This document shows, piece by piece, positions 53,248 through 62,195 of a stretch of DNA of 64,000 nucleotides. Each line of letters begins with the position of its first letter. Positions within the stretch are counted from its first letter, which is position 1. Origin of the DNA: an uncultured Treponema sp. (GTDB lineage: Bacteria; Spirochaetota; Spirochaetia; Treponematales; Treponemataceae); the NCBI GenBank assembly GCA_910584475.1, contig CAJUBD010000010.1, forward strand, positions 62,001-126,000. The letters run 5' to 3'. The translations under genes and the position numbers were made by a program. The notes below the pieces were generated by a model. It was not told the origin of the DNA and ran no database searches. It saw only the letters and a program-made list of their open reading frames with translations.

Positions 53248-56200
53248 TTATTTTAAACGTTTCTTTTCCTGCACAAATTTAAACCAATCGGCATTGGAAA
53301 TTTTCAAATCCGCTTTCTTGAGATTAGCATCTTCCGTTGCGGAGAATCGCTGAAGCAGCAGCAGTCCTTTCAGCGCGATGTGATACGCTCCGTTTGCATC
53401 GGCGTCGATTGGAAGTTTTGCCGCACTTCCGTTTTCCGCCAATTTTTTTTGCTCACGGCTGTCAAAGAATGTCCCGTTTATGTTTTTTACGGGCGAAATG
53501 ATATAATCTTCGCCGCTTGAAGCATTGGAATTTCGCATTTGCAAAATGAGTTTGAAATTTTTAAACATCGAATCCCAAAAACTCGCAACTTCAGACACAG
53601 GTTTTTCGCCGTCCTTTAAATCCGCGCCTATTTCCAAAATCGAATCGATTAAATTCGTGCCGCTTTTAAAATCTATGTTGCATTGATTGAAAATCTTTTT
53701 AAATTCATCGGTCGGATAAACATCTGAATGCGATTTTGACTTGGGCAAATATGCAATTCTTTTTTCGCGGGAATAAACAGTCCATTTCGTTACAGACATT
53801 TCATTTTTGCCTTTTCCGTCGAAATTTTTATAATCAAACGTAAACGCAAAAGATTCGGTTTCCGCATCGTAGCGAATTTCATCGAATTTTGAAAAGAACT
53901 CACGCTTTTTGTGCACGTTCGTCAAATCACGCAAATTCAGTAAATCCGCAAATCCGGTTTTCGGATCGATTTTCGAAGTGTATCCGGCAGGAACGTAAAA
54001 CAAAAATCCCGACTGTTTTCCGAGTTTTTGAAAACTTTCAAATTGTCCCGCCAATTGGTAGCCGTTTAGAACTCCGCCCGCTTCGGAAAAACCTTTGTCC
54101 TTGAACACAAGATAATTCAGTTTGTCGATGAGCATGTGTTCGAATTTTTGATAGACTTGTTTTTCAACATGGAAGCGTCCGCGCTTAAAACCGAAATTCA
54201 AATCTTCCATTACGATAACGGCGTTGTATCGAATCATCAGTTTTGCAAGTTCATGGATTACGGCAGAAAGATAGCCTTCCTTTAATTCGGCGATTTTGCC
54301 GATTGCGTTCCAGTTTTTTCGGGCGGCGTCGCGTTCTTTTTCGCGATTGTCAAGTTTTTCGTGGTAATTTACTTTTACAGATTGCCCGCTTTTGTTGCGC
54401 TCAACTTCATTGAATGAAAATTGTTTGAGTATTTCGCCTTTTTGATTTATAAGCGACAGATAGATTAAGTGCCGCTCGCCGCGGTCAAGCCCGATAATGT
54501 TCACATCGGGATTATTTTTTAAGAACTTCTTGACACGTTCGTTCATTGCAAAGGCGTTTCCTTGCGCTTTAAAATTGATAGTGATTGGAACATGAAACAA
54601 AAACTTGGGTTCCGAAAATCGTCTGTCTTTTGTAATATCGTGTCCCGCTGTTTTTACAGTCACTTTGTGTTCATCGGCATATTTTTGCGTTTCTTCCGAA
54701 AGCGTATTCTGCTTGCCGTTTTCAAATTTGTAAATTTCCTCGTAAATCTCCTTCGGGATAGAAAAGCCGTCTTGCGTAATTTTGTTTACGAGTTTTGAAC
54801 CTTTTTTATGGACAATCGGCTCTTTTATTCCTTTTTCACGATAAAAAAGTTCTGCTTCGCCGTTTAGTTTTAACACAGTGTCTTGCAAATTCTCTTTGCT
54901 GAAAAGATTTTTCCAATACAAAGTGTGCATATTCGGAGCGCCGATTGCGCCCTCGGCAAAATCCTTGTTGTAGATTTGGAAGAGATACAGTTTGCCGTTT
55001 GCAACCATTTCATCAATTGCGGATTCAGGAATATCAGCAAAATTGATTTTATATCCTTGTTCTGAAACTTCCCTATAAAAATCGCTTATGTCTTTGTATG
55101 ACGCTGTGTCCGAAAAAGTAAATCCGAAATTTTTCCAGTCATCATGGCGATTGATTGCCTCTTTAAACCAGTCAATTAACCGATGGCAAAATTTAATATC
55201 AAAGTTACCGCCTTTTTTATGCAATCCTTTATCATAACCGGTCAGGATTTCTTCGGGCGGACAGAAAGTTGCTTTTCCTTTTTTCGAAAAGAATACTTTC
55301 GGAAGCATTTTGTTCGGTCCGGGAAGCAGTTTGTAAGCCATTTTTTGATAGCATTTTTCACCATTCGATTCGTATTTTTCTTGAAATTTTGGCTTGTCGT
55401 GCGCGTTCATTATTCCCAGAAAATATTTATCGTCTTTTATCAAAATGATTGCATCGTTTTCCCGTTCTTTATTTTCATCCCAGCCGTTGGCAAGTGTTGC
55501 GCAATCAAAATTCAACTTGAATTTTGATTGCGCATCTGTTTTTTTCGCGATATAGTTTCTTGTTTTATTGTAAAGGGAAATCACTTCGCTGAGCGCGGAA
55601 TATACTTCGTCATAAACCGTATAAAAATTCGCGTCGCCCAAACCGCTTACTTTTAAAGGCTTAATGCGATGAAGAAGATTTTGCACAGAGTCCAAATAAT
55701 TCTTGATTTTTTCAACGTCGGCTGGTTTTTCACGCAGCGTTTTCTCAGACGGAACAGTTTCAAAAACCTTATGCATTGCGGTAAAATCATTCTCTATTTC
55801 CGTGCATAAATCTTTTATTGACGGCTCAATGACTTCTTCGCTTTTTGTAAAAACTCCTGTTTGCTTGTCAAAATACCAGCGGTTTGTCGTTCCGAAATAA
55901 TCTTGTATGCGGATTGCCGCAGGCGAACAATTTTCTGAGCTGTATTCCAAAACGGCATTAAGTTCTGCAATGCTGAAAATTCCTTTTGTTTTAGAAGTGT
56001 CGTCGTCAAGTTCCTTTTTCCAGCGTTTCTGTTCTTTTTTGTTTAAATTCTCTGCCGCAAAGATGTTCATGCGCTTTTGCAAATATGCCCAGTCGCCTGT
56101 CAAAACTCTTGAAATATTGTTTATATCTTTTTGATTTATATAAATTTGGGACAAATCGAATTGCGTAATATTTTCGCAGAGTTCTGTTACGACAGTGAAA

Positions 56201-57228
56201 ACAGTTTTCCCTTCGTTATTTTTCGAATTCATTTTTTTCGCAAATGATAAAACCGAATCTTTTAATTCTTCATCGGAATCAATCGTCTGGATTTTAAATG
56301 ACAATGACGTGCGGTCGCTTAAAATTTGCTTGTACAACGGAATGAATTTTATTTTTCGATTCGCTTTCGCAAAATCGGCATTTTTCTGCCAGTAAAGATT
56401 CAAAAATTCGTTTACTCCGCGAAGTTTTTTATCATTTTCGTTTTGAACGATTCCGCCAATTACCTGATTGTAAAAATCAATTCCGCGCTGTTTTTCCGCT
56501 CCCGTCTGGCACAAATATTTGTTATAATTTTTTACATTGAAAATATCAGACAGTTTTTCATTTCCGAGGTAGGCAGAAATTTCCGTTTCTACCTGTTCGA
56601 TGACTTCGGGACATTTTTTCTGCATTTCGCTGAAGGAAGCGACATTCTGCAAAAATTTCGGAAAATTGTCGTGAACAATTCTATAAGGTACAGCCGTGGG
56701 AATTGCCTCTTCTTTATACATATTTTTTCTGTTTTCCTGAAAGCCTTTAAAATAGGAACTGAATTTCTTGAAAGTTTCGACTGCCCTTTCATTCAATTCA
56801 GGCGATGCGTTTTTTTCGAACCATTCGGGCAAAAGAGAATTGAACAAATCTTTCGGAGTAGGCGCGGTAAGCGGCTTGAAACGTTCGTCTTTTGAAATAT
56901 GTTTTACAATTTCTTTCCTAAGCGCGTCTTGTTCTTTTATAATATTGGAATTGTCTTCTTTTGCTTTGCTGTATTCGATTAAAGCGTTAGCAAGATTTGT
57001 CCAGTTCAAATTTACGTTTTGAAGAACATTATCGATAAAATATTTGTGATAATTATCTATGATGATCTTAACGTCTTTGTAATCTTGAGATTTTTTAAAA
57101 TCGCTTTCAAGCAGTTTTGCTTTTTCGATGTTCCCAAGCGTCGCGCCTTGCGGCTTCAATTCAAACCGCAAGGTTTTTGAAATAGAATACCCGTTTTTCT
57201 GTCCGCAGAATTCTTCGCTGATTTTCAT
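53248..57228 (-). CDS. cas12a: CRISPR-associated effector nuclease Cas12a (Cpf1)
   Basis: The 1,326-residue length and organisation match Cas12a. The N-terminal REC region begins after NGYSISKTLRFELKPQG, the family opening. RuvC catalytic residues are intact: aspartate in IIGLDRGERHLIYLSLI (about residue 914), glutamate in VIVMEDLNFGFKRGRF (about 1007) and aspartate in PIDADANGAYHIALKGL (about 1276). The Nuc-domain arginine lies in GTFFDSREQKK (about 1255). The WED/crRNA-processing region has HVPITINFKAQG. Cas12a processes its own crRNA and cuts DNA with a T-rich PAM, leaving staggered ends. AAGGAG precedes the ATG. No truncation or frameshift is seen. Confidence 0.98.
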   Translation of the reverse strand: MKISEEFCGQKNGYSISKTLRFELKPQGATLGNIEKAKLLESDFKKSQDYKDVKIIIDNYHKYFIDNVLQNVNLNWTNLANALIEYSKAKEDNSNIIKEQDALRKEIVKHISKDERFKPLTAPTPKDLFNSLLPEWFEKNASPELNERAVETFKKFSSYFKGFQENRKNMYKEEAIPTAVPYRIVHDNFPKFLQNVASFSEMQKKCPEVIEQVETEISAYLGNEKLSDIFNVKNYNKYLCQTGAEKQRGIDFYNQVIGGIVQNENDKKLRGVNEFLNLYWQKNADFAKANRKIKFIPLYKQILSDRTSLSFKIQTIDSDEELKDSVLSFAKKMNSKNNEGKTVFTVVTELCENITQFDLSQIYINQKDINNISRVLTGDWAYLQKRMNIFAAENLNKKEQKRWKKELDDDTSKTKGIFSIAELNAVLEYSSENCSPAAIRIQDYFGTTNRWYFDKQTGVFTKSEEVIEPSIKDLCTEIENDFTAMHKVFETVPSEKTLREKPADVEKIKNYLDSVQNLLHRIKPLKVSGLGDANFYTVYDEVYSALSEVISLYNKTRNYIAKKTDAQSKFKLNFDCATLANGWDENKERENDAIILIKDDKYFLGIMNAHDKPKFQEKYESNGEKCYQKMAYKLLPGPNKMLPKVFFSKKGKATFCPPEEILTGYDKGLHKKGGNFDIKFCHRLIDWFKEAINRHDDWKNFGFTFSDTASYKDISDFYREVSEQGYKINFADIPESAIDEMVANGKLYLFQIYNKDFAEGAIGAPNMHTLYWKNLFSKENLQDTVLKLNGEAELFYREKGIKEPIVHKKGSKLVNKITQDGFSIPKEIYEEIYKFENGKQNTLSEETQKYADEHKVTVKTAGHDITKDRRFSEPKFLFHVPITINFKAQGNAFAMNERVKKFLKNNPDVNIIGLDRGERHLIYLSLINQKGEILKQFSFNEVERNKSGQSVKVNYHEKLDNREKERDAARKNWNAIGKIAELKEGYLSAVIHELAKLMIRYNAVIVMEDLNFGFKRGRFHVEKQVYQKFEHMLIDKLNYLVFKDKGFSEAGGVLNGYQLAGQFESFQKLGKQSGFLFYVPAGYTSKIDPKTGFADLLNLRDLTNVHKKREFFSKFDEIRYDAETESFAFTFDYKNFDGKGKNEMSVTKWTVYSREKRIAYLPKSKSHSDVYPTDEFKKIFNQCNIDFKSGTNLIDSILEIGADLKDGEKPVSEVASFWDSMFKNFKLILQMRNSNASSGEDYIISPVKNINGTFFDSREQKKLAENGSAAKLPIDADANGAYHIALKGLLLLQRFSATEDANLKKADLKISNADWFKFVQEKKRLK

Positions 57229-57268
57229 TACGCGTCTCCTTTTGAGTACTATTTTTGTTTGTTATAAA

Positions 57269-57297
57269 ATTATACTACAGTTAAACTAGAATGTCAT
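57269..57297 (-). promoter_or_regulatory. Promoter of the cas12a operon
   Basis: On the minus strand: ATGACA (57297-57292), a 17-base spacer and TATAAT (57274-57269), 40 bases before the cas12a ATG. Confidence 0.8.
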
Positions 57298-57373
57298 TAT
57301 ATAAATCAACAATTGGAATGTTTAAAATTGTTGTTAAAAAATTGCGCCTGTTGTAATTGAGGTAAATACCAAA

Positions 57374-57571
57374 TAATTTTTTTTAAAAGCGGTTGACCCG
57401 CACATCGCGCAAGCGATGAGTTAAAATCAACTTCTTATCAGAGCAATTGCTCTTCAAAAAAATACAATTTTTTCTAAAAAGTAATTGACCCGCACGGCGC
57501 GTGCGCGCCGCTGTGAAATAAATTTCCTTGCAGAGCAACCGCGAAAAAAAACAAATTTTTTTTAAAAGCGG
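57374..57571 (+). repeat. Tandem hairpin repeats upstream of glnA
   Basis: Two imperfect copies (about 57374-57460 and 57466-57545) and a third partial one (57550-57577) each start with a T-run, AAAAGYGGTTGAC or a variant, and then (first two copies) CCGCA followed by a hairpin: CATCGC-GCAA-GCGATG in copy 1 and CGGCGCG-TG-CGCGCCG in copy 2. Each continues CAGAGCAA. The stem sequences differ but pairing is kept. The third copy supplies the TTGACA of the glnA promoter. Confidence 0.65.
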
Positions 57572-57600
57572 TTGACAATTTTTTGAAAAAAATATATAAC
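57572..57600 (+). promoter_or_regulatory. Promoter of glnA
   Basis: TTGACA (57572-57577), a 17-base spacer and TATAAC (57595-57600), preceded by A/T-tracts resembling an UP element. Confidence 0.75.
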
Positions 57601-57613
57601 TATTTCATCACTT

Positions 57614-57668
57614 CAAAGGCGATGTGAACAGTTTTCTTTTTCAAGAGGATTGTCCACATCGCCTTTTT
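57614..57668 (+). terminator. Leader terminator/attenuator between the promoter and glnA
   Basis: AAAGGCGATGTG pairs with CACATCGCCTTT, extended by ACA/TGT past one mismatch, with a 20-base loop and a TTTTTATTTTT tract. It begins about 10 bases after the expected transcription start and stands 130 bases before the glnA ATG, so it would stop most glnA transcription unless opened. A GTGCGCAAAATGCGCAC hairpin follows near 57730. Confidence 0.75.
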
Positions 57669-57800
57669 ATTTTTGGAAAAAGTTTGTCTGAGCGCGTTGC
57701 GACTTTTCAAACTTGCTTCGTAAAATTTGTGCGCAAAATGCGCACATTGAAAACTTTTTGGAAATTGAATTTCTTGAAAAGTTTTAAGAGGGGTAATGTT

Positions 57801-59897
57801 ATGGCTGTGAAGAATGTGCCTGAACTTTTTGGTTCGATGGTTTTCAATCAAAAGACGATGAAAGAAAGGCTTCCGAAGGAAACTTTCAAGGCTCTCAAAA
57901 AAACGATTGACAATGGCGAGCCGCTCGACTTGAATGTGGCGAATCAAGTGGCGCACGCAATGAAGGAATGGGCGATTGAACGCGGCGCGACTCACTTTAC
58001 GCACTGGTTTCAGCCGCTTACTGGAATCACGGCGGAGAAGCACGACAGTTTCATCACGCCGCAGGACGATGGCACTGTGATTATGTCGTTCAGCGGAAAG
58101 GAACTTGTTCGCGGCGAGCCGGACGCTTCGTCGTTTCCTTCGGGAGGGGGCAGGGCGACTTTCGAGGCGCGCGGCTACACGGTTTGGGATCCCACTTCGT
58201 ACCCGTTCGTAAAGGAACACACGCTTTGCATTCCCACGGCGTTCTGTTCTTACAATGGCGAGGCGTTGGATAAAAAAGCCCCCCTCTTGCGCTCGATGGA
58301 AGCGCTGAATGTTCAGGCTTTGCGCATCTTGAAACTTTTCGGCAACACGAGCGCGACTCATGTCGCCACGACTGTGGGCGCGGAGCAAGAATATTTTATC
58401 GTGAGTGAAAAACTTTACAATCAGCGCAAAGATTTGCGGATGGCGGGGCGCACGCTTTTTGGCGCGAAGCCTTCCAAAGGTCAGGAAATGGACGATCAAT
58501 ATTTTGCGGCGCTCAATCCGAAGATTGTAGAATATATGGAAGACTTGAACGAAACGCTTTGGAAGTATGGAATCCTTGCCAAGACTGAGCACAACGAAGT
58601 CGCGCCTGCGCAGCACGAAATGGCTCCGATTTTCAGCACGACAAATTTGGCGACGGATCAAAACCAGCTTACGATGGAAGTGATGAAAAAAGTCGCGCGT
58701 CGACATGGACTTGTCTGCCTGCTTCACGAAAAGCCGTTCGCGGGATTGAACGGAAGCGGAAAGCACAACAACTGGTCTATGAGCACGAACGAAGGAGAAA
58801 ACCTTCTTGAGCCGGGCGACACTCCCGGAAAGAATTTGCAGTTCCTTTTGTTCCTCGCCGCGTTGATTAAGGCGGTGGACGAAAGTCAGGATTTGCTTCG
58901 AATAAGCATTGCGAGCGCGGGCAACGACCACCGACTTGGCGCAAACGAAGCGCCGCCCGCAATTATTTCGATGTATGTGGGCGACGAATTGCTCGATGTT
59001 TTGCAGGCGATCAAAGACGGAACTCCGCTTAAAAGCGCGGCCAAGCAAAATATGAAAATCGGTGCGGATGTGCTTCCGGCGATTCCAAAGGATTCCACCG
59101 ACCGCAACCGCACTTCGCCGTTCGCGTTCACAGGAAACAAATTCGAATTCCGTTCGGTTGGTTCAAGCCTTTCGATTGCCGGTCCGAACACCGCGCTCGA
59201 CGCGATTGTCGCGTTCACGCTCAAAGGTTTTGCCGATGAGCTTGAAAAATCGAAGGATTTTGAAAACGATGTGGCAGCTTTGATCAAGCGCGAAATCACG
59301 GCGCACTGGAGAATTATTTTCAACGGAAACGGCTACGATTCGAGTTGGATTTCAGAAGCGGAAAATCGCGGTTTGCTGAATTTGCGAACTTTGCCCGACG
59401 CGATGTCGCATTATCTCGCCGCGAAGAATGTAAAACTTTACACCGAGATGGGCGTTTACACCGAAGACGAAATGCGAGAGCACTACGAAATCAAGCTTGA
59501 AAAATATTGTCAAGTTTTGAACATTGAAGTCGAGACGATGCTCGAAATGATCAACAAGGATATTTTGCCGGCGGCGTTCAAGTACATTCACGAGTTGACG
59601 AAAACTGCTTCCGCGATAAAAGCGATGGGCGGCTCTTCGGCTGGAAGCGCACAAAGCAAGTTGGCTTTGAAGTTGGACGGACTAGCCGCATCGCTCGTGG
59701 AAAAGTCGGAAGATTTGTGCAAGGCGCATATCGCTGCGAAAGATTCGGAAGATGTGATGACGGTGGCGCGCTCTTATGTTGACAGCGTTCTTCCTGCGAT
59801 GGCGCAGGCGCGAGCGGTGGCCGACGAAATTGAGCCGTTGCTCGGCGAGGAATACAAGCCGTATCCTTGCTACGAAGATTTGCTTTTCCGTATTTGA
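57801..59897 (+). CDS. glnA: Glutamine synthetase type III
   Basis: The start at 57801 follows GAGGGG by eight bases and matches GSIII (MAVKNVPELFGSMVFNQKTM); an upstream frame through the leader terminator is not used. The 698-residue enzyme forms glutamine from glutamate, ammonia and ATP. It has GSIII features: THWFQPLTGITAEKHDSF, VGAEQEYFIVSEKLY, the AKTEHNEVAPAQHEMAPIF core, HEKPFAGLNGSGKHNNWSMS and NRTSPFAFTGNKFEFRSVGS. The long C-terminal helical region is typical of the type. It is followed by the amt-PII gene, giving a nitrogen-assimilation pair. Confidence 0.96.
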   Translation: MAVKNVPELFGSMVFNQKTMKERLPKETFKALKKTIDNGEPLDLNVANQVAHAMKEWAIERGATHFTHWFQPLTGITAEKHDSFITPQDDGTVIMSFSGKELVRGEPDASSFPSGGGRATFEARGYTVWDPTSYPFVKEHTLCIPTAFCSYNGEALDKKAPLLRSMEALNVQALRILKLFGNTSATHVATTVGAEQEYFIVSEKLYNQRKDLRMAGRTLFGAKPSKGQEMDDQYFAALNPKIVEYMEDLNETLWKYGILAKTEHNEVAPAQHEMAPIFSTTNLATDQNQLTMEVMKKVARRHGLVCLLHEKPFAGLNGSGKHNNWSMSTNEGENLLEPGDTPGKNLQFLLFLAALIKAVDESQDLLRISIASAGNDHRLGANEAPPAIISMYVGDELLDVLQAIKDGTPLKSAAKQNMKIGADVLPAIPKDSTDRNRTSPFAFTGNKFEFRSVGSSLSIAGPNTALDAIVAFTLKGFADELEKSKDFENDVAALIKREITAHWRIIFNGNGYDSSWISEAENRGLLNLRTLPDAMSHYLAAKNVKLYTEMGVYTEDEMREHYEIKLEKYCQVLNIEVETMLEMINKDILPAAFKYIHELTKTASAIKAMGGSSAGSAQSKLALKLDGLAASLVEKSEDLCKAHIAAKDSEDVMTVARSYVDSVLPAMAQARAVADEIEPLLGEEYKPYPCYEDLLFRI

Positions 59898-59970
59898 CAG
59901 GTCGCTGCGCGACCGCGAGTTTCGCTTTGCGAAACTCGTGCAACTGGATTGATGACATAATTTTTGCACG

Positions 59971-60025
59971 AAGGCGTGCGTTTGTTTCAAGCGAAAAATG
60001 CTTGGAGAGACGCACGCCTTTTTTT
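59971..60025 (+). terminator. Terminator/attenuator between glnA and amt
   Basis: AAGGCGTGCGT pairs with ACGCACGCCTT; an inner CAAGC...GCTTG hairpin lies in the loop; TTTTTTT follows, then GTTTTATTTGGAAA, much like the sequence after the glnA leader terminator (TTTATTTTTGGAAA). It can serve as the glnA terminator and as a leader attenuator for amt. Confidence 0.75.
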
Positions 60026-60079
60026 GTTTTATTTGGAAACTTCCCGAAAGGGAAAATTATAAAAACGGAGGCTTCTCTT

Positions 60080-61777
60080 ATGGAAGAAGTTAGTTCAATG
60101 GTTTTCGGCGTTTGGTTTTTAATCGGCGCCGCATTGGTTTTCTGGATGCAAGCGGGTTTCGCGATGGTGGAAACTGGATTCACGCGCGCGAAAAATACCG
60201 GCAACATTATCATGAAAAACTTGATGGATTTTTGCATCGGCACGGTGATGTTCTGCCTAGTAGGATTCGGACTTTTATTGGGCGAAGATTTGCTTGGCAT
60301 AATCGGAAAGCCGGGATTCGACTTGTTCACGGATTACGCGAATTTTGATTTCAGCGGCTTCGTGTTCAACTTGGTCTTCTGTGCCACGACCGCTACGATT
60401 GTTTCAGGAGCGATGGCGGAGCGCACGAAATTCCTTTCGTACTGCATTTACTCTGCGGTGATTTCCGCCGTGATTTATCCGATTGAGGCGCACTGGACTT
60501 GGGGCGGCGGCTGGCTTTCGCAAATCGGTTTCCACGATTTCGCAGGCTCTAACTGCATCCACATGGTCGGCGGAATCGCGGCTTTGATTGGCGCGGCGTT
60601 GCTAGGCCCTCGCATCGGAAAGTATACGGTTAATCGCGACGGCTCTGTAAAAGTGCACGCGTTTCCCGGACACAACTTGCCGCTCGGTGCGCTCGGCGTT
60701 TTCATTCTGTGGTTGGGCTGGTACGGATTCAACGGCGCGGCCGCGACGAGCGTTGCGCAACTCGGCTCGATTTTTTTGACTACGACTGTCGCTCCTGCCT
60801 TGGCGACTTTCACTTGTATGATTTTCACTTGGGTCAAATACAAGAAGCCCGATGTGACGATGTGCCTGAACGCTTTGCTCGCGGGGCTTGTCGCTATCAC
60901 TGCTTCTTGCGATGTCACTGACTGTACGGGCGCGGCTATAATCGGCATTGTCGCGGGATTGCTTGTCGTGTTCGGAGTTTGGTTTGTGGACAATGTGCTT
61001 CATGTGGACGATCCAGTGGGCGCGGTCGCCGTGCACATGCTGAACGGAATTTGGGGAACAATTGCCGTGGGACTTTTCGCTACGGATGCCGCGCCCGAAT
61101 TCGCTTTGGCGGAAAAAGGCTTGTTTTATGGCGGCGGATTCAAGTTGCTCGGGATTCAGTTTGCGGGAATGTTCGCTACGATTCTTTGGACGGCTGTAAC
61201 AATTACAGTTACATTCATCGTCATTAAAAAGATTGTCGGGCTTCGCGTGAGCGCGGACGAAGAGATTCTCGGTCTCGACAAAACCGAGCACGGACTTGCT
61301 TCTGGCTACGGCGACTTCAGCACGATTCTTCATTCCGAATTCGGCGAAACGGAAGGAGAGGCGGCAGAAATTTCCAAGGCTGTTCCTGTCGCGAAAATCA
61401 CGACTGGCGAGCATGCGAACGCGAAGTTCTCGAAGATCGTGATTGTAACTCGACAGAACAAATTCAACGATTTGAAAATTGCGATGAACAAAATCGGCGT
61501 TACGGGAATGACCGTGGCAAATGTGATGGGCTGCGGAATGCAGATGGGCGCGTCCGAATATTATCGTGGCGTTCCGCTCGACATCCAAGTCTTGCCGAAA
61601 ATCAAAGTTGAAATTGTCGTAGCGAAAGTTCCTGTTCAGGAAGTGATTGACGCGGCGAAAAAAGCGCTTTACACCGGACACATCGGCGACGGAAAGATTT
61701 TCGTTTACCCCGTGGAAAATGTCGTGAAAGTGCGCACCGGCGAAGAAGGCTACGACGCGCTGCAAAACGATGACTAA
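60080..61777 (+). CDS. amt: Ammonium transporter fused to a C-terminal PII (GlnK-like) domain
   Basis: The start at 60080 follows GGAGG by seven bases. Residues 1-420 are an Amt channel with about 11 spans (MQAGFAMVETGFTRAKNTGN, AHWTWGGGWLSQIGFHDFAG, PVGAVAVHMLNGIWGTIAVG). From about residue 443 comes a complete PII domain: FSKIVIVTRQNKFNDLKIAM, GCGMQMGASEYYRGVPLDI (T-loop) and TGHIGDGKIFVYPVENVVKV with the B- and C-loops. Normally GlnK is a separate protein that plugs Amt when ammonium is plentiful; here gate and channel are one chain. The usual T-loop tyrosine that is uridylylated is not clearly placed (SEYYRG). It follows glnA. Confidence 0.93.
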   Translation: MEEVSSMVFGVWFLIGAALVFWMQAGFAMVETGFTRAKNTGNIIMKNLMDFCIGTVMFCLVGFGLLLGEDLLGIIGKPGFDLFTDYANFDFSGFVFNLVFCATTATIVSGAMAERTKFLSYCIYSAVISAVIYPIEAHWTWGGGWLSQIGFHDFAGSNCIHMVGGIAALIGAALLGPRIGKYTVNRDGSVKVHAFPGHNLPLGALGVFILWLGWYGFNGAAATSVAQLGSIFLTTTVAPALATFTCMIFTWVKYKKPDVTMCLNALLAGLVAITASCDVTDCTGAAIIGIVAGLLVVFGVWFVDNVLHVDDPVGAVAVHMLNGIWGTIAVGLFATDAAPEFALAEKGLFYGGGFKLLGIQFAGMFATILWTAVTITVTFIVIKKIVGLRVSADEEILGLDKTEHGLASGYGDFSTILHSEFGETEGEAAEISKAVPVAKITTGEHANAKFSKIVIVTRQNKFNDLKIAMNKIGVTGMTVANVMGCGMQMGASEYYRGVPLDIQVLPKIKVEIVVAKVPVQEVIDAAKKALYTGHIGDGKIFVYPVENVVKVRTGEEGYDALQNDD

Positions 61778-61793
61778 ATTAACTTGAATTGAA

Positions 61794-61833
61794 AACGAAA
61801 ACACCCACTGAATTTTCTGTGGGCGTTTTCGTT
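61794..61833 (+). terminator. Terminator of the glnA-amt unit
   Basis: AACGAAAACACCCA and TGGGCGTTTTCGTT form a 14-bp stem with one G-U pair directly after the amt stop codon. Confidence 0.8.
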
Positions 61834-61998
61834 GCAGATTTAATGCGTTCACAAGTAAATGTCATTTCAGCAATTGTGACTAGTGTGGCAAGGTCAAAAA
61901 TGATGTTCTCTGTTCATAGAAAAACCCCAACAGTCAGAACATCGCTGCTAGTTTTAGTTCGAGTTCTTTGACTTTGACGCAAAAACTCGCCGATTTAA

Positions 61999-62194
61999 TT
62001 GCGATAAAAGCGCAAAATTTTATCGCAATTTTATAAAAATATCGCAAGTCACAATATTTTTATCGCAATTTGAAAAATATTTTGCTTTATTTTATCGCAA
62101 GTTGCGATAAAATAATTGATTTTGTGCAACGATTTGCGATAAATTTATCGCAAACAAGTCTTGTAAAATTATCGCAACTTAGTTTTTATCGCAA
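61999..62194. repeat. Cluster of ten TTATCGCAA motifs in both orientations
   Basis: Nine exact 9-mers TTATCGCAA or TTGCGATAA and one TATCGCAA start at 61999, 62020, 62040, 62060, 62092, 62102, 62134, 62145, 62169 and 62186, in AT-rich DNA without a gene. At least seven further copies continue through the adjoining coding region (62246, 62291, 62322, 62530, 62611, 62945, 63014), in different reading frames. 61834-61998 holds no gene. Confidence 0.85.
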
Positions 62195-62195
62195 G

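Noticed and set aside
57600..59048. 482-codon open frame antisense to glnA
   Set aside because: It is a shadow of the GC-biased third codon positions of glnA, arginine/histidine-rich, without ribosome-binding site or recognisable domain.
60602..61852. 416-codon frame antisense to amt
   Set aside because: Shadow of the amt gene; asparagine/arginine/histidine-rich and unstructured.
61999..62194. DnaA-box cluster/replication origin
   Set aside because: The motif TTATCGCAA differs from the DnaA box TTATCCACA in its core, and no dnaA, dnaN or parAB gene is near. An iteron-like role is left open as a finding.
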